A stretch of 64,000 nt of DNA from Bacillota bacterium. GTDB lineage: Bacteria; Bacillota; Clostridia; Christensenellales; Aristaeellaceae. The translations under genes were made by a program, and so were the position numbers. The stretch's first letter is position 1. Every line of letters starts with the position of its first letter. The stretch covers positions 1-64,000 of the forward strand of contig JAEZQK010000022.1 in the NCBI GenBank assembly GCA_023413135.1. The letters run 5' to 3'. This document shows positions 24,400 through 33,087 of this stretch, in pieces. The notes beneath the pieces are model-generated. The model was not told where the DNA came from, searched no databases, and saw nothing but the letters and a program-made list of their open reading frames with translations.

Positions 24400-25736
24400 T
24401 CATCACCATGGACCGTCTAGCCCTGTTTTGGGAAATGGGCCTGGGCAAAACCATCGTGTCCCTGTCCGCCGTGGCCAGGCTGAAATATGACCGGTTCTTA
24501 ATCAACAAGGTGCTGATAATCGCCCCCAAGAAAGTAGCAGAAGGGACGTGGAATGGCGAGGCGGCAAAGTGGGACCATCTTTCCATGCTGCGCGTGCAGT
24601 TGGTGCTGGGTACGGAAAAGCAGCGGATTCGGGCCTTATACACACCGGCGGACGTGTACGTTATTAACCGGGAGAACGTCGTTTGGCTTGTGGACTACTA
24701 CAAAAACGCCTGGCCCTTCGATATGGTTATCGTGGACGAGCTGTCCAGCTTCAAAAATCCTCAGGCGAAACGCTTCAAGGCCCTGAGGGCCATGCTGCCC
24801 CACATCCAGCGAGTGCTGGGCCTGACCGGTACGCCGGCGCCCAACAGCCTGCAGGACCTTTGGGCCCAGGTGTTCCTGCTGGACCAGGGCGCCCGGCTGG
24901 GCAAGACAATAACCTGGTTTCGTGAGAATTTTTTCAGCCACAACGTATATACCCATGAGTACAGGGCTCTGCCGGGGGCAAGTAAGGCCGTACATGATGA
25001 CATAGCGGATATTTGTTTCAGCCTATCAGCCAAGGATTATTTGCAGATGCCGGACCTGCTGATGGACGACATCACGGTCCCACTTGACCCTCTGGCAGAA
25101 AAGGCCTACAAGCAGCTGGAAAGGGACCTGCTGCTGGAGGTCCAGGGCGACACGATCACGGCCAGCACCGCGGCCGTGCTTACGGGCAAGCTGCTGCAAC
25201 TATGCAATGGTGCCTTGTATAACGAGGATCACCTGGCCCGACACGTCCACGATTGCAAGCTGGAGGCCCTGCAGGAGCTGGTGGAGGGCTTGCAAGGGCA
25301 GCACGCGCTGCTGTTCTATTCCTACCAGCACGACATACCGCGGCTGATGGAGGCCATCCACTGCGTGGACAGCCGGCTGCGTATGAAGGTGTACGAGAAC
25401 CAGGCCGACGCGGACGCCTGGAACCGGGGTGAGATCGACATTTTGCTGGCGCACCCGGCCAGCTGCGCCTACGGCCTAAACCTGCAGAAGGGCGGCCACC
25501 ACACGATATGGTATGGCCTCACTTGGAGCCTGGAGCTTTACCTGCAGGCTAATGCCCGGCTATACAGGCAGGGCCAGGAGCACCCCGTCGTCATCCACCG
25601 CCTGCTGGTTAAGGGCGGCATGGACGAGGACGTGGCCGTAGCCCTGGGCGACAAGCAAGGCACCCAGGACGCTTTAATGTTGGCCCTACGCGGGGCCTTG
25701 CGGGCTAGGATCGAAAGAGCAAAGGAGGCGGCATGA
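24354..25736 (+). CDS. SNF2-like DEAD/DEAH-box helicase
   Basis: Superfamily 2 ATPase of 460 aa starting MRYNPHPYQRAGEDL (GAGGAGG upstream). Motifs visible are the Q-like PHPYQ, Walker A FWEMGLGKTIV, Ia APKKVAEGTW, II VIVDELSSFKN, III LGLTGTPAPNS, and the C-terminal V/VI block QANARLYRQGQEHPVVIHRL. In clostridial phages this gene regularly follows VRR-NUC and is thought to remodel replication or recombination intermediates. It overlaps the late-regulator gene by 4 bases (ATGA). Confidence 0.93.
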   Translation: MRYNPHPYQRAGEDLIITMDRLALFWEMGLGKTIVSLSAVARLKYDRFLINKVLIIAPKKVAEGTWNGEAAKWDHLSMLRVQLVLGTEKQRIRALYTPADVYVINRENVVWLVDYYKNAWPFDMVIVDELSSFKNPQAKRFKALRAMLPHIQRVLGLTGTPAPNSLQDLWAQVFLLDQGARLGKTITWFRENFFSHNVYTHEYRALPGASKAVHDDIADICFSLSAKDYLQMPDLLMDDITVPLDPLAEKAYKQLERDLLLEVQGDTITASTAAVLTGKLLQLCNGALYNEDHLARHVHDCKLEALQELVEGLQGQHALLFYSYQHDIPRLMEAIHCVDSRLRMKVYENQADADAWNRGEIDILLAHPASCAYGLNLQKGGHHTIWYGLTWSLELYLQANARLYRQGQEHPVVIHRLLVKGGMDEDVAVALGDKQGTQDALMLALRGALRARIERAKEAA

Positions 25737-26143
25737 TGCAAGAGACAAAGAACCGGGTAATAGAACGGTTGGAAGCCTACAAGGGTATCCAGGCGGAAAT
25801 CATCCGGTTAACCGTGGAGCTGGCCAGCCTGCGGATAGAATACGACAGCGTAAAGGGGAGCCTGGCGGAGTACCCATACACGCCGACTCGGTTCACCATC
25901 AAGGGCATTAACGCACGTAAATATAAATATCTGCATGACCGGAGGGCCCGATACAGACAGCGGCAGCGGCGCATTGAACAGTATGTGGACAACATCCCGG
26001 ACAAGTGTATTCGCCTTGCTGTACAGCTTCACTATTTGGGCGGGCTGAGCTGGGGAGCGGTGGCGAAACAAACCAAGGTATTCGTCACCTCTGACAATGT
26101 GCGAAAGGCAGTAAAGCGTTATTTTTCAACGGTTTCCGGCTGA
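25733..26143 (+). CDS. late transcription regulator, RinA/ArpU-like
   Basis: Protein of 136 aa starting MMQETKNRVIERLEAYKGIQAEI, with an N-terminal coiled coil, a basic middle (RRARYRQRQRRIEQYV) and a C-terminal sigma-region-4-like HTH (LQLHYLGGLSWGAVAKQTKVFVTSDNVRKAVKRYF pattern, read in parts). It ends the early operon just before the packaging genes, the position of RinA/ArpU-type activators that switch on late transcription. The tandem TTGTCCG repeat at 26151-26166 beside a late-type promoter is a plausible target. Confidence 0.75.
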   Translation: MMQETKNRVIERLEAYKGIQAEIIRLTVELASLRIEYDSVKGSLAEYPYTPTRFTIKGINARKYKYLHDRRARYRQRQRRIEQYVDNIPDKCIRLAVQLHYLGGLSWGAVAKQTKVFVTSDNVRKAVKRYFSTVSG

Positions 26144-26150
26144 AAAAAGT

Positions 26151-26183
26151 TGTCCGTTTTGTCCGTGTCAATATGTGTTATAC
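26151..26183 (+). promoter_or_regulatory. candidate late promoter with tandem activator boxes
   Basis: An extended -10 (TGTTATACT, about 26174-26182) has no good -35 at 17 bases. In its place is a tandem repeat TTGTCCGTTTTGTCCG (about 26151-26166). A weak -35 replaced by a direct repeat is typical of an activator-dependent promoter, and the RinA/ArpU-like gene ends immediately upstream. Confidence 0.6.
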
Positions 26184-26464
26184 TACCAGTGTAAAGGTCT
26201 GTCCAATGGACAGGCGCTGAATGAAAGATGCACTTTATCCAAAGGCCCCCGTCCGGTGCGGGAACTGGAGGATGGGCGCATCTTCTTTTATTGCGCGTTC
26301 GCAGCCATCCGGGGCATTCCCGGTCATGCAGTCGACCGTGCATTTTTGTTCACTCTTTTGCGGGTGCCGGTGCGTCGTTCCTCCTACGCACCGGCGGGAG
26401 CGTCCTATTTTGAGTGGCGGGGCAGGGGCGCGATGATAAAGGAGGCCTGAAGGGTGGTGAGCCT
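26184..26464 (+). other. structured leader before the terminase genes
   Basis: No gene is visible in this 280-base stretch. It contains a hairpin CTGTCC-AAT-GGACAG (about 26197-26212) and a longer stem AAGATGC ... GCATCTT (about 26226-26286) enclosing a GC-rich loop. A further GC-rich pair (GCGCCGGTGCG / CGCACCGG) lies near 26365-26398. It could be a leader RNA of the late transcript or the packaging (pac/cos) site, both of which are expected next to the small terminase. Confidence 0.45.
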
Positions 26465-26968
26465 GTGCCAGAATTGAAGAATCAGCAGCATGAGCGCTTT
26501 TGCCAGGAATACCTTGTTGATCTAAACCAGACGCAGGCTTATCTCCGAGCCGGATATAAGCCTCAAAAGGGCGAAAGCGCTATGGAGAGCGCTTCCAGAC
26601 TGTCAAGGAATGTCAAGGTTCGTGCGCGTATCGACGAGCTGATGGCTGAGCGGTCAAGTCGCACCGGCGTGACGGCTGATAGGGTGGTGCGCGAGCTCGC
26701 CCGCATCGCTTTCCTTGATCCAACTCGCTTAGCCAATGTCAACAGCGCCACGATCAAGGATGATGCCACCGAGGATGACAGGGCGGCTATATCCAGCGTA
26801 AAGGTTAAAAGCGGCGAAGACTTCACTGAACGCGAAATCAAGTTCGTCGATAAAACCAAAGCCCTGGAGCTGCTGGGCCGGCACCTGGGGATGTTTGAAA
26901 AGGACAAAGATGGTGTGAACGTCGGCGTAACGGTGGTGTTCTCGGGAGCTGATCAGCTTGAGGATTAA
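26465..26968 (+). CDS. terS: terminase small subunit
   Basis: DNA-recognition subunit of the packaging motor, 167 aa from GTG 26465 (start uncertain; a longer frame begins GTG 26414). The N-terminal HTH region LKNQQHERFCQEYLVDLNQTQAYLRAGY is characteristic of terminase_2/P27-type small subunits; helical oligomerisation segments follow, and the C-terminus ends in VVFSGADQLED. It overlaps the large subunit by 11 bases, which implies coupled translation. Confidence 0.92.
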   Translation: MPELKNQQHERFCQEYLVDLNQTQAYLRAGYKPQKGESAMESASRLSRNVKVRARIDELMAERSSRTGVTADRVVRELARIAFLDPTRLANVNSATIKDDATEDDRAAISSVKVKSGEDFTEREIKFVDKTKALELLGRHLGMFEKDKDGVNVGVTVVFSGADQLED

Positions 26969-28244
26969 CGCCAGCGCAGTTAAGCAAGAGATATTCCTCC
27001 CCGACGTCGTAGGCAGAGGTTATAAACGTTTCTGGAATTTCAAAGGTCGTTACCGGGCAGTTAAGGGCAGCAGGTCGAGCAAAAAAAGCAAGACCACTGC
27101 TCTTAATTTTATATACCGCCTGGAGAAACATCCACTGGCAAATCTCTTAGTGATTCGGAAAACAGAGCGCACTCTGAAAGATAGCTGCTTCAAAGAATTG
27201 CGCTGGGCCATCAACCGTCTGGGGGTTACTGCGAATTGGAAGGTTACTCATTCCCCGTTGCAGATCACCAACCGGAAAACCGGTCAAGTAATCTATTTTC
27301 GCGGCTTGGACGATCCGCTTAAGCTGACATCAATCACAGTGGACCATGGTGTTTTATGCTGGGTGTGGATCGAAGAGGCTTATGAAATCACCAAGGAAGA
27401 AGACTTTGACACCCTGGATGAATCCATTCGTGGCATTGTTCCTCCGGGGTATTTCAAGCAGATCACCCTGACATTCAACCCATGGAACGAAAAGATATGG
27501 CTTAAGAAGCGGTTCTTCGATCCTCCGGCATCGCCCGATGTGTTGGCGATGACCACCAATTACCTGTGTAATGAGTTCCTTGATGCTGCCGACCTCGCCA
27601 AGTTCGACTGGATGAAGGAACATAACCCGCGCCGTTTCCAGGTGGCTGGGCTGGGGAACTGGGGTATCACGGAAGGCCTGGTTTATGAAAACTGGGTAGA
27701 AAAAGAATTTGACATTGACGACATCCGCGGCCGGCCAGGCATCAAGTCCGTATTTGGCCTTGATTGGGGCTATACAAACGATCCTTCGGCATTCTTTGCT
27801 GGGCTCGTAGACACTAAAAACAAGCTTATATATGTCTTCGACGAGATGTACAAAGAAGGCATGAGCAACGAAAAGATAGCCGCCGAAGTCAAGCGGATGG
27901 GGTACGCAAAGGAGCACATTCGCGCTGATTGCGCCGAGCCAAAGTCAATCGACAGGGTAAAAGAGTTGGGGATCCCGCGCATCGAAGGATGTCCAAAGGG
28001 CGACGATTCGGTGCGTTTTGGTATTGACGCCATACAGGACTACAAGATCATCGTGCATCCTCGATGCGTGAATTTCCTGATGGAAATCGGGATGTACATC
28101 TGGAAAAAGGACAAGTTTGGCAAGCCAACAGGAGATCCGGAAGGGGAATTCAATCACCTGATGGACGCCATGCGGTATGCCATGTTCGATATCATCATCA
28201 ACAAGCAGGCACGGGTGCTTTCCCGCGCTGCGCTGGGCATTTAA
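26958..28244 (+). CDS. terL: terminase large subunit, PBSX type
   Basis: ATPase and nuclease of the packaging motor, 428 aa from TTG 26958. ATPase motifs: the P-loop-like VKGSRSSKKSKTTAL, Walker B WVWIEEAYEI, and the coupling motif ITLTFNPWNEK. The nuclease (RNase H fold) has GLDWGYTNDPSAFF, the acidic RADCAEPKSIDRV and the C-terminal NHLMDAMRYAMFD. The length matches the PBSX family. It is followed 12 bases later by the portal gene. Confidence 0.95.
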   Translation: MRINASAVKQEIFLPDVVGRGYKRFWNFKGRYRAVKGSRSSKKSKTTALNFIYRLEKHPLANLLVIRKTERTLKDSCFKELRWAINRLGVTANWKVTHSPLQITNRKTGQVIYFRGLDDPLKLTSITVDHGVLCWVWIEEAYEITKEEDFDTLDESIRGIVPPGYFKQITLTFNPWNEKIWLKKRFFDPPASPDVLAMTTNYLCNEFLDAADLAKFDWMKEHNPRRFQVAGLGNWGITEGLVYENWVEKEFDIDDIRGRPGIKSVFGLDWGYTNDPSAFFAGLVDTKNKLIYVFDEMYKEGMSNEKIAAEVKRMGYAKEHIRADCAEPKSIDRVKELGIPRIEGCPKGDDSVRFGIDAIQDYKIIVHPRCVNFLMEIGMYIWKKDKFGKPTGDPEGEFNHLMDAMRYAMFDIIINKQARVLSRAALGI

Positions 28245-28256
28245 GGAGTTGATATT

Positions 28257-29657
28257 GTGATCACCAGAGATAAAGCCTTATTGACCGAGGGCGCTCCAAC
28301 GGATGAGTTGCTGCGCGGTGTCATCAAGGAGTTCCAGCATGATTCCAAGCGCATGGAACGCCTTTGGAAGTATTACCAGAGGGAGCATGATATCTGCAAC
28401 CGCACCCGTCGTTCAGGATTGCCCAACAATCGTCTTGTACATGACTTCCCTGGATACATTGTAGCCATGGCCACCGGCTACCTTGTGGGCAACGCGGTAG
28501 GGTACGCGGATAATACTCAGCAGGAGACCCTATCCGCTATTCTTGACGCCTACAAGCGCGACAGTGTGGACAGCGTGGATAGTGAGATCGCGGTGGATGC
28601 CAGCGTGTTCGGCACTGGCGTGGAGATATGCTATGCTGGCCAGGACAGCAAACCGCATACCTCCCGGTTAGACCGCCGTAATGCTTTTGTTGTGTATGAT
28701 GACACCGTCGAGCACTTGCCGCTATTTGGGGTGCACTGGTTGGACCGTATAAAGGCTGATGGGACGAAGGATGGTATCCGGGCTTGGGTATATACACCGA
28801 CCACAAAGATCCCGTATGAGGGTTCAACGGTTGATTTACTGTCGCCGACTGGGAACGAGGAATCACACTATTTTGGTATGGTTCCGATTGTTGAATACTG
28901 GAACAATCCCCGCGAAACCGGCGATTTTGAAACCGTTATTTCTTTGATTGATGCATACGATATGCTTCAATCCGATAGGGTGAATGATAAGCAGCAGTTC
29001 GTGGATGCGCTGCTGATCCTCTACGGCGTGCAGGGGGGCTTTGCCCCTCCCGAGGACCCGGAGGACAAACGGACGGCTGCCCAGCGCATCAGGGATGATA
29101 AGCTGATCGCCATGCCCGATGCACAGAGCAGTAAGGCCGAATGGCTTGCTAAGCAACTGAATGAAGCCGATGTCGAAATTCTGAAGGATGCCATCAGGGC
29201 TGACATTCACAAATTTTCCATGGTGCCGGACTTGACCGATCAGGAGTTCGCCGGCAACAGCAGCGGCGTGGCAATGAAATTTAAGCTTCTGGGCCTGGAG
29301 CAGCTGACCAAAATCAAAGAGAGGTGGTTCCGGGAGGGTTTGCGCTGGCGCCTTCGATTGTTCGGCCATTTTCTGGCGATAAAGGGTTCCCCGGAGCTGG
29401 ACGCTGATACCGTGTCGATGACCTTCACCCGAGCGCTTCCGGTCAATGATTTGGAGATTGCCCAGACCGTGCAGGCGCTACAGGGGATTGTGCCTGATGA
29501 AATCCTGTTAGCGCAGGTGCCATGGGTGTCGGATGCGCAAGCAGCGCTGAAGATGCTTGATAAGCAAAAAGCGGAAGCCTTGAAGCAGCAACAGGCGGCA
29601 TTTGGTTCCTATCCGGGGCAGGGGAATACAGAGAATGATGAGGCCGGTGATGCGTGA
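28257..29657 (+). CDS. portal protein, SPP1 Gp6-like
   Basis: Dodecameric vertex through which DNA enters the head, 466 aa from GTG 28257 (AAGGAGTT six bases upstream). Family signatures are the N-terminal RLWKYYQREHDI, RLVHDFPGYIVAMATGYLVGNAV, and the stem/wing region LIDAYDMLQSDRVNDKQQFVDALLI. The C-terminal Gln-rich tail is usual. Its stop overlaps the start of the minor head gene. Confidence 0.95.
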   Translation: MITRDKALLTEGAPTDELLRGVIKEFQHDSKRMERLWKYYQREHDICNRTRRSGLPNNRLVHDFPGYIVAMATGYLVGNAVGYADNTQQETLSAILDAYKRDSVDSVDSEIAVDASVFGTGVEICYAGQDSKPHTSRLDRRNAFVVYDDTVEHLPLFGVHWLDRIKADGTKDGIRAWVYTPTTKIPYEGSTVDLLSPTGNEESHYFGMVPIVEYWNNPRETGDFETVISLIDAYDMLQSDRVNDKQQFVDALLILYGVQGGFAPPEDPEDKRTAAQRIRDDKLIAMPDAQSSKAEWLAKQLNEADVEILKDAIRADIHKFSMVPDLTDQEFAGNSSGVAMKFKLLGLEQLTKIKERWFREGLRWRLRLFGHFLAIKGSPELDADTVSMTFTRALPVNDLEIAQTVQALQGIVPDEILLAQVPWVSDAQAALKMLDKQKAEALKQQQAAFGSYPGQGNTENDEAGDA

Positions 29658-31480
29658 TGGCCAACGCCTACTGGGAACAGCGCGCAAAGTTGCGCCAGGC
29701 GTATTTTGATCGGTCTTCGGATGAAGTTGCCGGCAGGATATACAGCGCCTATGATAGTGCCATCAAGCAGTTTGAATCTGATATTCAAACCGTATTTGGC
29801 AACTTCCAGCGTTTTCACAATTTGACACCCGATGAAGCAAAGAAGCTGCTGAATACTCCTGCTGATACCCGGATTCTTGACGACTTACGTGCCCGGCTAC
29901 CTCAAGTCAGTAACCCTCTTTTACGCAAAGAATTACTTGCCAGGATCAACGCACCTGCCTACGCTGCTCGTATCACCCGACTACAGGCCACCCGGGAAGC
30001 CGCTTATATCAATATGGGGCGCGTTGCCGATGTGCAGCTAAAGAGGGTAAATGAACACCTGGTGGGCATTGCGCAAGAGGCTTACGGGCAAACACTTTTC
30101 GGTGTTCATAAGGACGTTGGGGTGATGTTCCAAACCGCCGGCATGAGCTTTGAACGTGCCCAGGAGATTCAGCGGCAGGTGTGGTCCGGAGAACATTATT
30201 CCAGCCGCATATGGGGAAATAGCAAAGCCCTGGCGCAGCTTTTGACCGATGCGGTGCAGGAAAACATCATGGCCGGGAAAACCAGCAGGCAGACCTTTGA
30301 GGCCTTATCGAATGCCGCTACCACGGGTAAGCTGGCCGCAAATCGGTTGATCCGTACCGAAACCAACTATGTGGCGGGGCAATCTGAGCAGGCTACATAT
30401 GCAGATGCCGGTGCAGAGGAATACGAGTTCGTGGCCGTATTGGACATGCGCACATCAACTGTTTGCCAGGATCTTGATGGTAAAAAGTTCAAGGTGGTAG
30501 ATCAGCAGGTAGGCGTTAATATGCATCCTATGCATCCGTGGTGCCGATCAACGACGGCACCAGTGTTTAGCTGGGAGGATCGTAGCAAGATGCAGCGCCG
30601 GGCGCGTGATCCTGTGACCGGTGAAAATGTCCTGGTGCCAGCGGACATGACCTACTCTGAGTGGGAAAATAAGCTGGCAGACACTTATGGACCTGAACGG
30701 CTTGCCCTTGCGAAGAAAATGCAAGTGAATCTCGCTAAGGATAAAAAGCAATTCAGCGTTTATAAGGCGGCTCTCGGTAAGAAGAATCTCCCAGTATCGA
30801 TTGCGAAATTCCAGGAAATGAAGTATAATAAACCTGAGGCGTATCAAGGCCTCAAGTTGTCATATCGCCAGGAATTACAGGGCCGATGGGAGCGCGGCCA
30901 GATTGAGAAAAGCCATTCCAGGAAAGACTTTAAGCCTTTTGACCATGAAGCGGATATTCCTGAGTGGATGCTTAAGCAAAGTGATAACTGGACGGCGGAG
31001 CAGAAAGCTTCCTTCCGGTATTACAGCTCGCATGAATTTTCCAGCATCAACACAAGTCTGCGTCGTGAAACGGATAGCAGCTCCGGCATAAAGCAGCATA
31101 TCCAGAATATTGCCGAAGGCATAAATGCTTCGCCTGTTCAAGAGAATGCGGTTGTATGGAGGGGCACCTATTTCAGTAACATAGTGCAGGGGCAGCTGCT
31201 CAAGACCTTGCCAATGGGGGAATGGCCCGGTACCGTGATATATGACAAGGCGTTCTCTTCTGCATCCGTCCTTGCTAAAGACGCATTCGAAACGGAGCTA
31301 ACCTTGGAGATATTTGTCCCCCCCGGTTCGACAGGGGCCTATATTGCTGGTGTATCTGAGTTTCCGCATGAGCATGAAATGCTGCTGCAGAAAGGCCAGA
31401 AAATGGTTATAATTGAAGCTGAGATGCGGGGCGGAAAGTACCATGTCAAAGCGCATTTGAAAGGAGGAAGGGATCAGTGA
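29657..31480 (+). CDS. minor head protein (SPP1 Gp7-like) fused to an ADP-ribosyltransferase domain
   Basis: Protein of 607 aa; ATG 29657 or the GTG one codon earlier. Residues about 1-300 are the Gp7/MuF-type head morphogenesis domain, with RLIRTETNYVAGQSEQATYADAGAEEYEFVAVLDMRTSTVCQDLDGKKF and MHPWCRSTTAP. Residues about 430-600 carry an ADP-ribosyltransferase layout of the R-S-E class: Arg in NAVVWRGTYF, the serine strand KAFSSASVLAKDAF, and the catalytic ExE in FPHEHEMLLQKG. MuF-ART fusions are known from other phages, and the toxin-like domain may be packaged and injected. The start of the small gene at 31477 overlaps its end. Confidence 0.88.
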   Translation: MANAYWEQRAKLRQAYFDRSSDEVAGRIYSAYDSAIKQFESDIQTVFGNFQRFHNLTPDEAKKLLNTPADTRILDDLRARLPQVSNPLLRKELLARINAPAYAARITRLQATREAAYINMGRVADVQLKRVNEHLVGIAQEAYGQTLFGVHKDVGVMFQTAGMSFERAQEIQRQVWSGEHYSSRIWGNSKALAQLLTDAVQENIMAGKTSRQTFEALSNAATTGKLAANRLIRTETNYVAGQSEQATYADAGAEEYEFVAVLDMRTSTVCQDLDGKKFKVVDQQVGVNMHPMHPWCRSTTAPVFSWEDRSKMQRRARDPVTGENVLVPADMTYSEWENKLADTYGPERLALAKKMQVNLAKDKKQFSVYKAALGKKNLPVSIAKFQEMKYNKPEAYQGLKLSYRQELQGRWERGQIEKSHSRKDFKPFDHEADIPEWMLKQSDNWTAEQKASFRYYSSHEFSSINTSLRRETDSSSGIKQHIQNIAEGINASPVQENAVVWRGTYFSNIVQGQLLKTLPMGEWPGTVIYDKAFSSASVLAKDAFETELTLEIFVPPGSTGAYIAGVSEFPHEHEMLLQKGQKMVIIEAEMRGGKYHVKAHLKGGRDQ

Positions 31481-31728
31481 GTATAAAAGAACGCATGGAA
31501 GATGCTGAATATAGGATCATTATTCCGCTGTGCAAATTGTGCAAGCATCTTAAGATGAATAAGTTTGATCCTGCGGCGCCTATGCGCCCTCCCATTGAAT
31601 GCAAAAATGGGTTGGCTCCGCCTAACGACGAAGCCGCCACCTGCCCAGGCTTTGAGCTGGATGAAGCGCAGTACAAACTTTACGAACCTTTTCTTTCTGC
31701 TGAGCAAAAGAAGATCATAGGCAAATAG
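31477..31728 (+). CDS. small cysteine-containing protein, unknown
   Basis: Protein of 83 aa from GTG 31477 (AAAGGAGG upstream), overlapping the previous stop. Cysteines in IPLCKLCKHLKM, IECKNGL and TCPGFEL suggest a zinc- or metal-binding fold. Because it follows an ART-domain gene with translational coupling, an immunity or partner role is conceivable but unproven. Two strong terminators follow. Confidence 0.65.
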   Translation: MSIKERMEDAEYRIIIPLCKLCKHLKMNKFDPAAPMRPPIECKNGLAPPNDEAATCPGFELDEAQYKLYEPFLSAEQKKIIGK

Positions 31729-31756
31729 ACCGCCTTACGCTTGTAGGGCGGTTTTA
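31729..31756 (+). terminator. terminator after the minor head operon (first)
   Basis: ACCGCC pairs with GGCGGT (stem 31729-31734/31747-31752) and is followed by TTTT. Together with the next hairpin it makes a tandem terminator. Confidence 0.75.
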
Positions 31757-31770
31757 TTATCATGGTATCA

Positions 31771-31799
31771 AGCGTCACCCGATAGGGGCGACGCTTTTT
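31771..31799 (+). terminator. terminator after the minor head operon (second)
   Basis: AGCGTC pairs with GACGCT around a CCCGATAGGGG inner hairpin, followed by TTTTT. It lies 15 bases after the first terminator. Confidence 0.75.
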
Positions 31800-32015
31800 G
31801 AATGTGGAGAGCAAACTGATGGACCCGAAGGAAATATGGTTCCATTTTCACTACCGCCATGGGTGAATGAGCTTACAGAAGCAACCCGCAAGACACAGGA
31901 AGCGGCCCAAAATCTCAAGGTGGAGCCTGAGAATCTGAGCCGTAACATGATGACAACAAAGAGTTGTGACAGGTTTTTACGTTAAGCCCTACGGATGTGG
32001 TTGCTAGTGAGATTG
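31800..32015. other. gap with a possible gene remnant
   Basis: A frame running 31786-31985 encodes the protein-like stretch FECGEQTDGPEG ... SLPPWVNELTEATRKTQEAAQNL but begins upstream of any start codon (first ATG at about 31836, 49 codons) and has no ribosome site. It is best read as a fragment of a lost gene. No other feature is visible. Confidence 0.35.
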
Positions 32016-32372
32016 CTAATCGGTTTGGATTCGACCTAGCATCATGCCGATAATTTGATCGTAGAAAAGGATTAGTTCTTTCAGGTTGAACGTTGCGCCA
32101 GATGATGTACGAATGGAAACATTCTCAAGAACAATGAAACCATCGTTTCCAGGTATTCTCTCGCCTTCGCCTATTCCCGCTTTGGTTTTGTAGCGTTTAG
32201 TAATTTCATCGCTAAGGCTTAACAGCAAATTTGTTGTATCTTCTGGCGGTACCCGGCCGGTAAGTACGCCAAATGCAGTTAAGAAAACGACGTCATTATC
32301 CCTCAGCGATTCCAACTTAGGGGCAAAAGAAAGAGCAGTAATCACTTCCTTCTTCAAACTTGGATGATCCAT
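32016..32372 (-). CDS. small protein antisense to the head operon, unknown
   Basis: Protein of 118 aa from ATG 32372 (GGGAGGTGAG upstream), beginning MDHPSLKKEVITALSFAPK. The content is mixed alpha/beta with a C-terminal segment FNLKELILFYDQIIGMMLGRI. A good promoter lies at 32397-32425 on the same strand. A solitary gene opposing the structural operon with its own promoter, placed after two terminators, is the hallmark of a moron expressed in the lysogen. No family is recognised. Confidence 0.65.
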   Translation of the reverse strand: MDHPSLKKEVITALSFAPKLESLRDNDVVFLTAFGVLTGRVPPEDTTNLLLSLSDEITKRYKTKAGIGEGERIPGNDGFIVLENVSIRTSSGATFNLKELILFYDQIIGMMLGRIQTD

Positions 32373-32396
32373 GATTCTCACCTCCCTTCCACCCAA

Positions 32397-32425
32397 AGTA
32401 TACCAGGAAGAAGGTGGAAGGACAA
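32397..32425 (-). promoter_or_regulatory. promoter of the antisense gene
   Basis: On the minus strand TTGTCC (32420-32425) and TATACT (32397-32402) are 17 bases apart, 25 bases before the ATG of 32016-32372. Confidence 0.7.
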
Positions 32426-32516
32426 GCATCTGGTAATCAGCGCCTGCGGGCGCTTTTTACATACAAAAAAAAGAACGTGCCGGGCAGAGAACGGCACGGG
32501 CAAAGGAGAGATATTC

Positions 32517-33065
32517 ATGTTTTTCAGGCGTATTCCGATGAACATCCAATTCTTCGCCGCAGATGGTGGCGATGGCGGCCAAGGCGGCCAAGGCGGTGAA
32601 GGCGGGCAGGGTAGCGAAACGCCCCCCAGCTTCGATGATCTGCTCAAAAATCCCGAATACCAGGCCGAGTTTGACCGCCGTATGGCCAAGGGCCAGGCTA
32701 CGGCCAAGGTAAAATGGGAAAAGGAGCAAAACATGACCGCCGAGCAGCTGGCCCAGCAAAAACTCCAGGAAAAAGAATCTGCCATTGCTATAAGGGAAGC
32801 CGAGATAACTAAACGGGAGCTCAAGGCCCGTGCCTTAGAAACGTTTGGGAGCAAGGGCATTCCTAAAGAAATGGCTGATACGCTTGATTATTCCAGCGAG
32901 GATGTTATGTTGGCCAGCATGAAAACTGTCGAGGCTGCCTTCCAAAAATCCCTTGAGAAAGCCGTAAACGACCGCCTCAAAGGAGATCCGCCCAAAGCGG
33001 GCGGCGGAGAGGCAACATCAGAAGCTGCCATGCGCGCGGCCATGGGGTTGCCGCCTAAAAAGTAA
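32517..33065 (+). CDS. capsid scaffold protein, DUF4355-like
   Basis: Protein of 182 aa from ATG 32517 (AAAGGAG upstream), starting MFFRRIPMNIQFFAADG. A Gly/Gln-rich low-complexity N-terminus (GGDGGQGGQGGEGGQG) leads into a long coiled coil (KNMTAEQLAQQKLQEKESAIAIREAEITKRELKARALETF pattern) and a basic/Gly-rich C-terminus. This layout and the position just before the capsid gene match the DUF4355 scaffold family. A hairpin (GTGCCG/CGGCAC) precedes the ribosome site. Confidence 0.85.
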   Translation: MFFRRIPMNIQFFAADGGDGGQGGQGGEGGQGSETPPSFDDLLKNPEYQAEFDRRMAKGQATAKVKWEKEQNMTAEQLAQQKLQEKESAIAIREAEITKRELKARALETFGSKGIPKEMADTLDYSSEDVMLASMKTVEAAFQKSLEKAVNDRLKGDPPKAGGGEATSEAAMRAAMGLPPKK

Positions 33066-33087
33066 CACAACGAAAGGATGAAAATGA

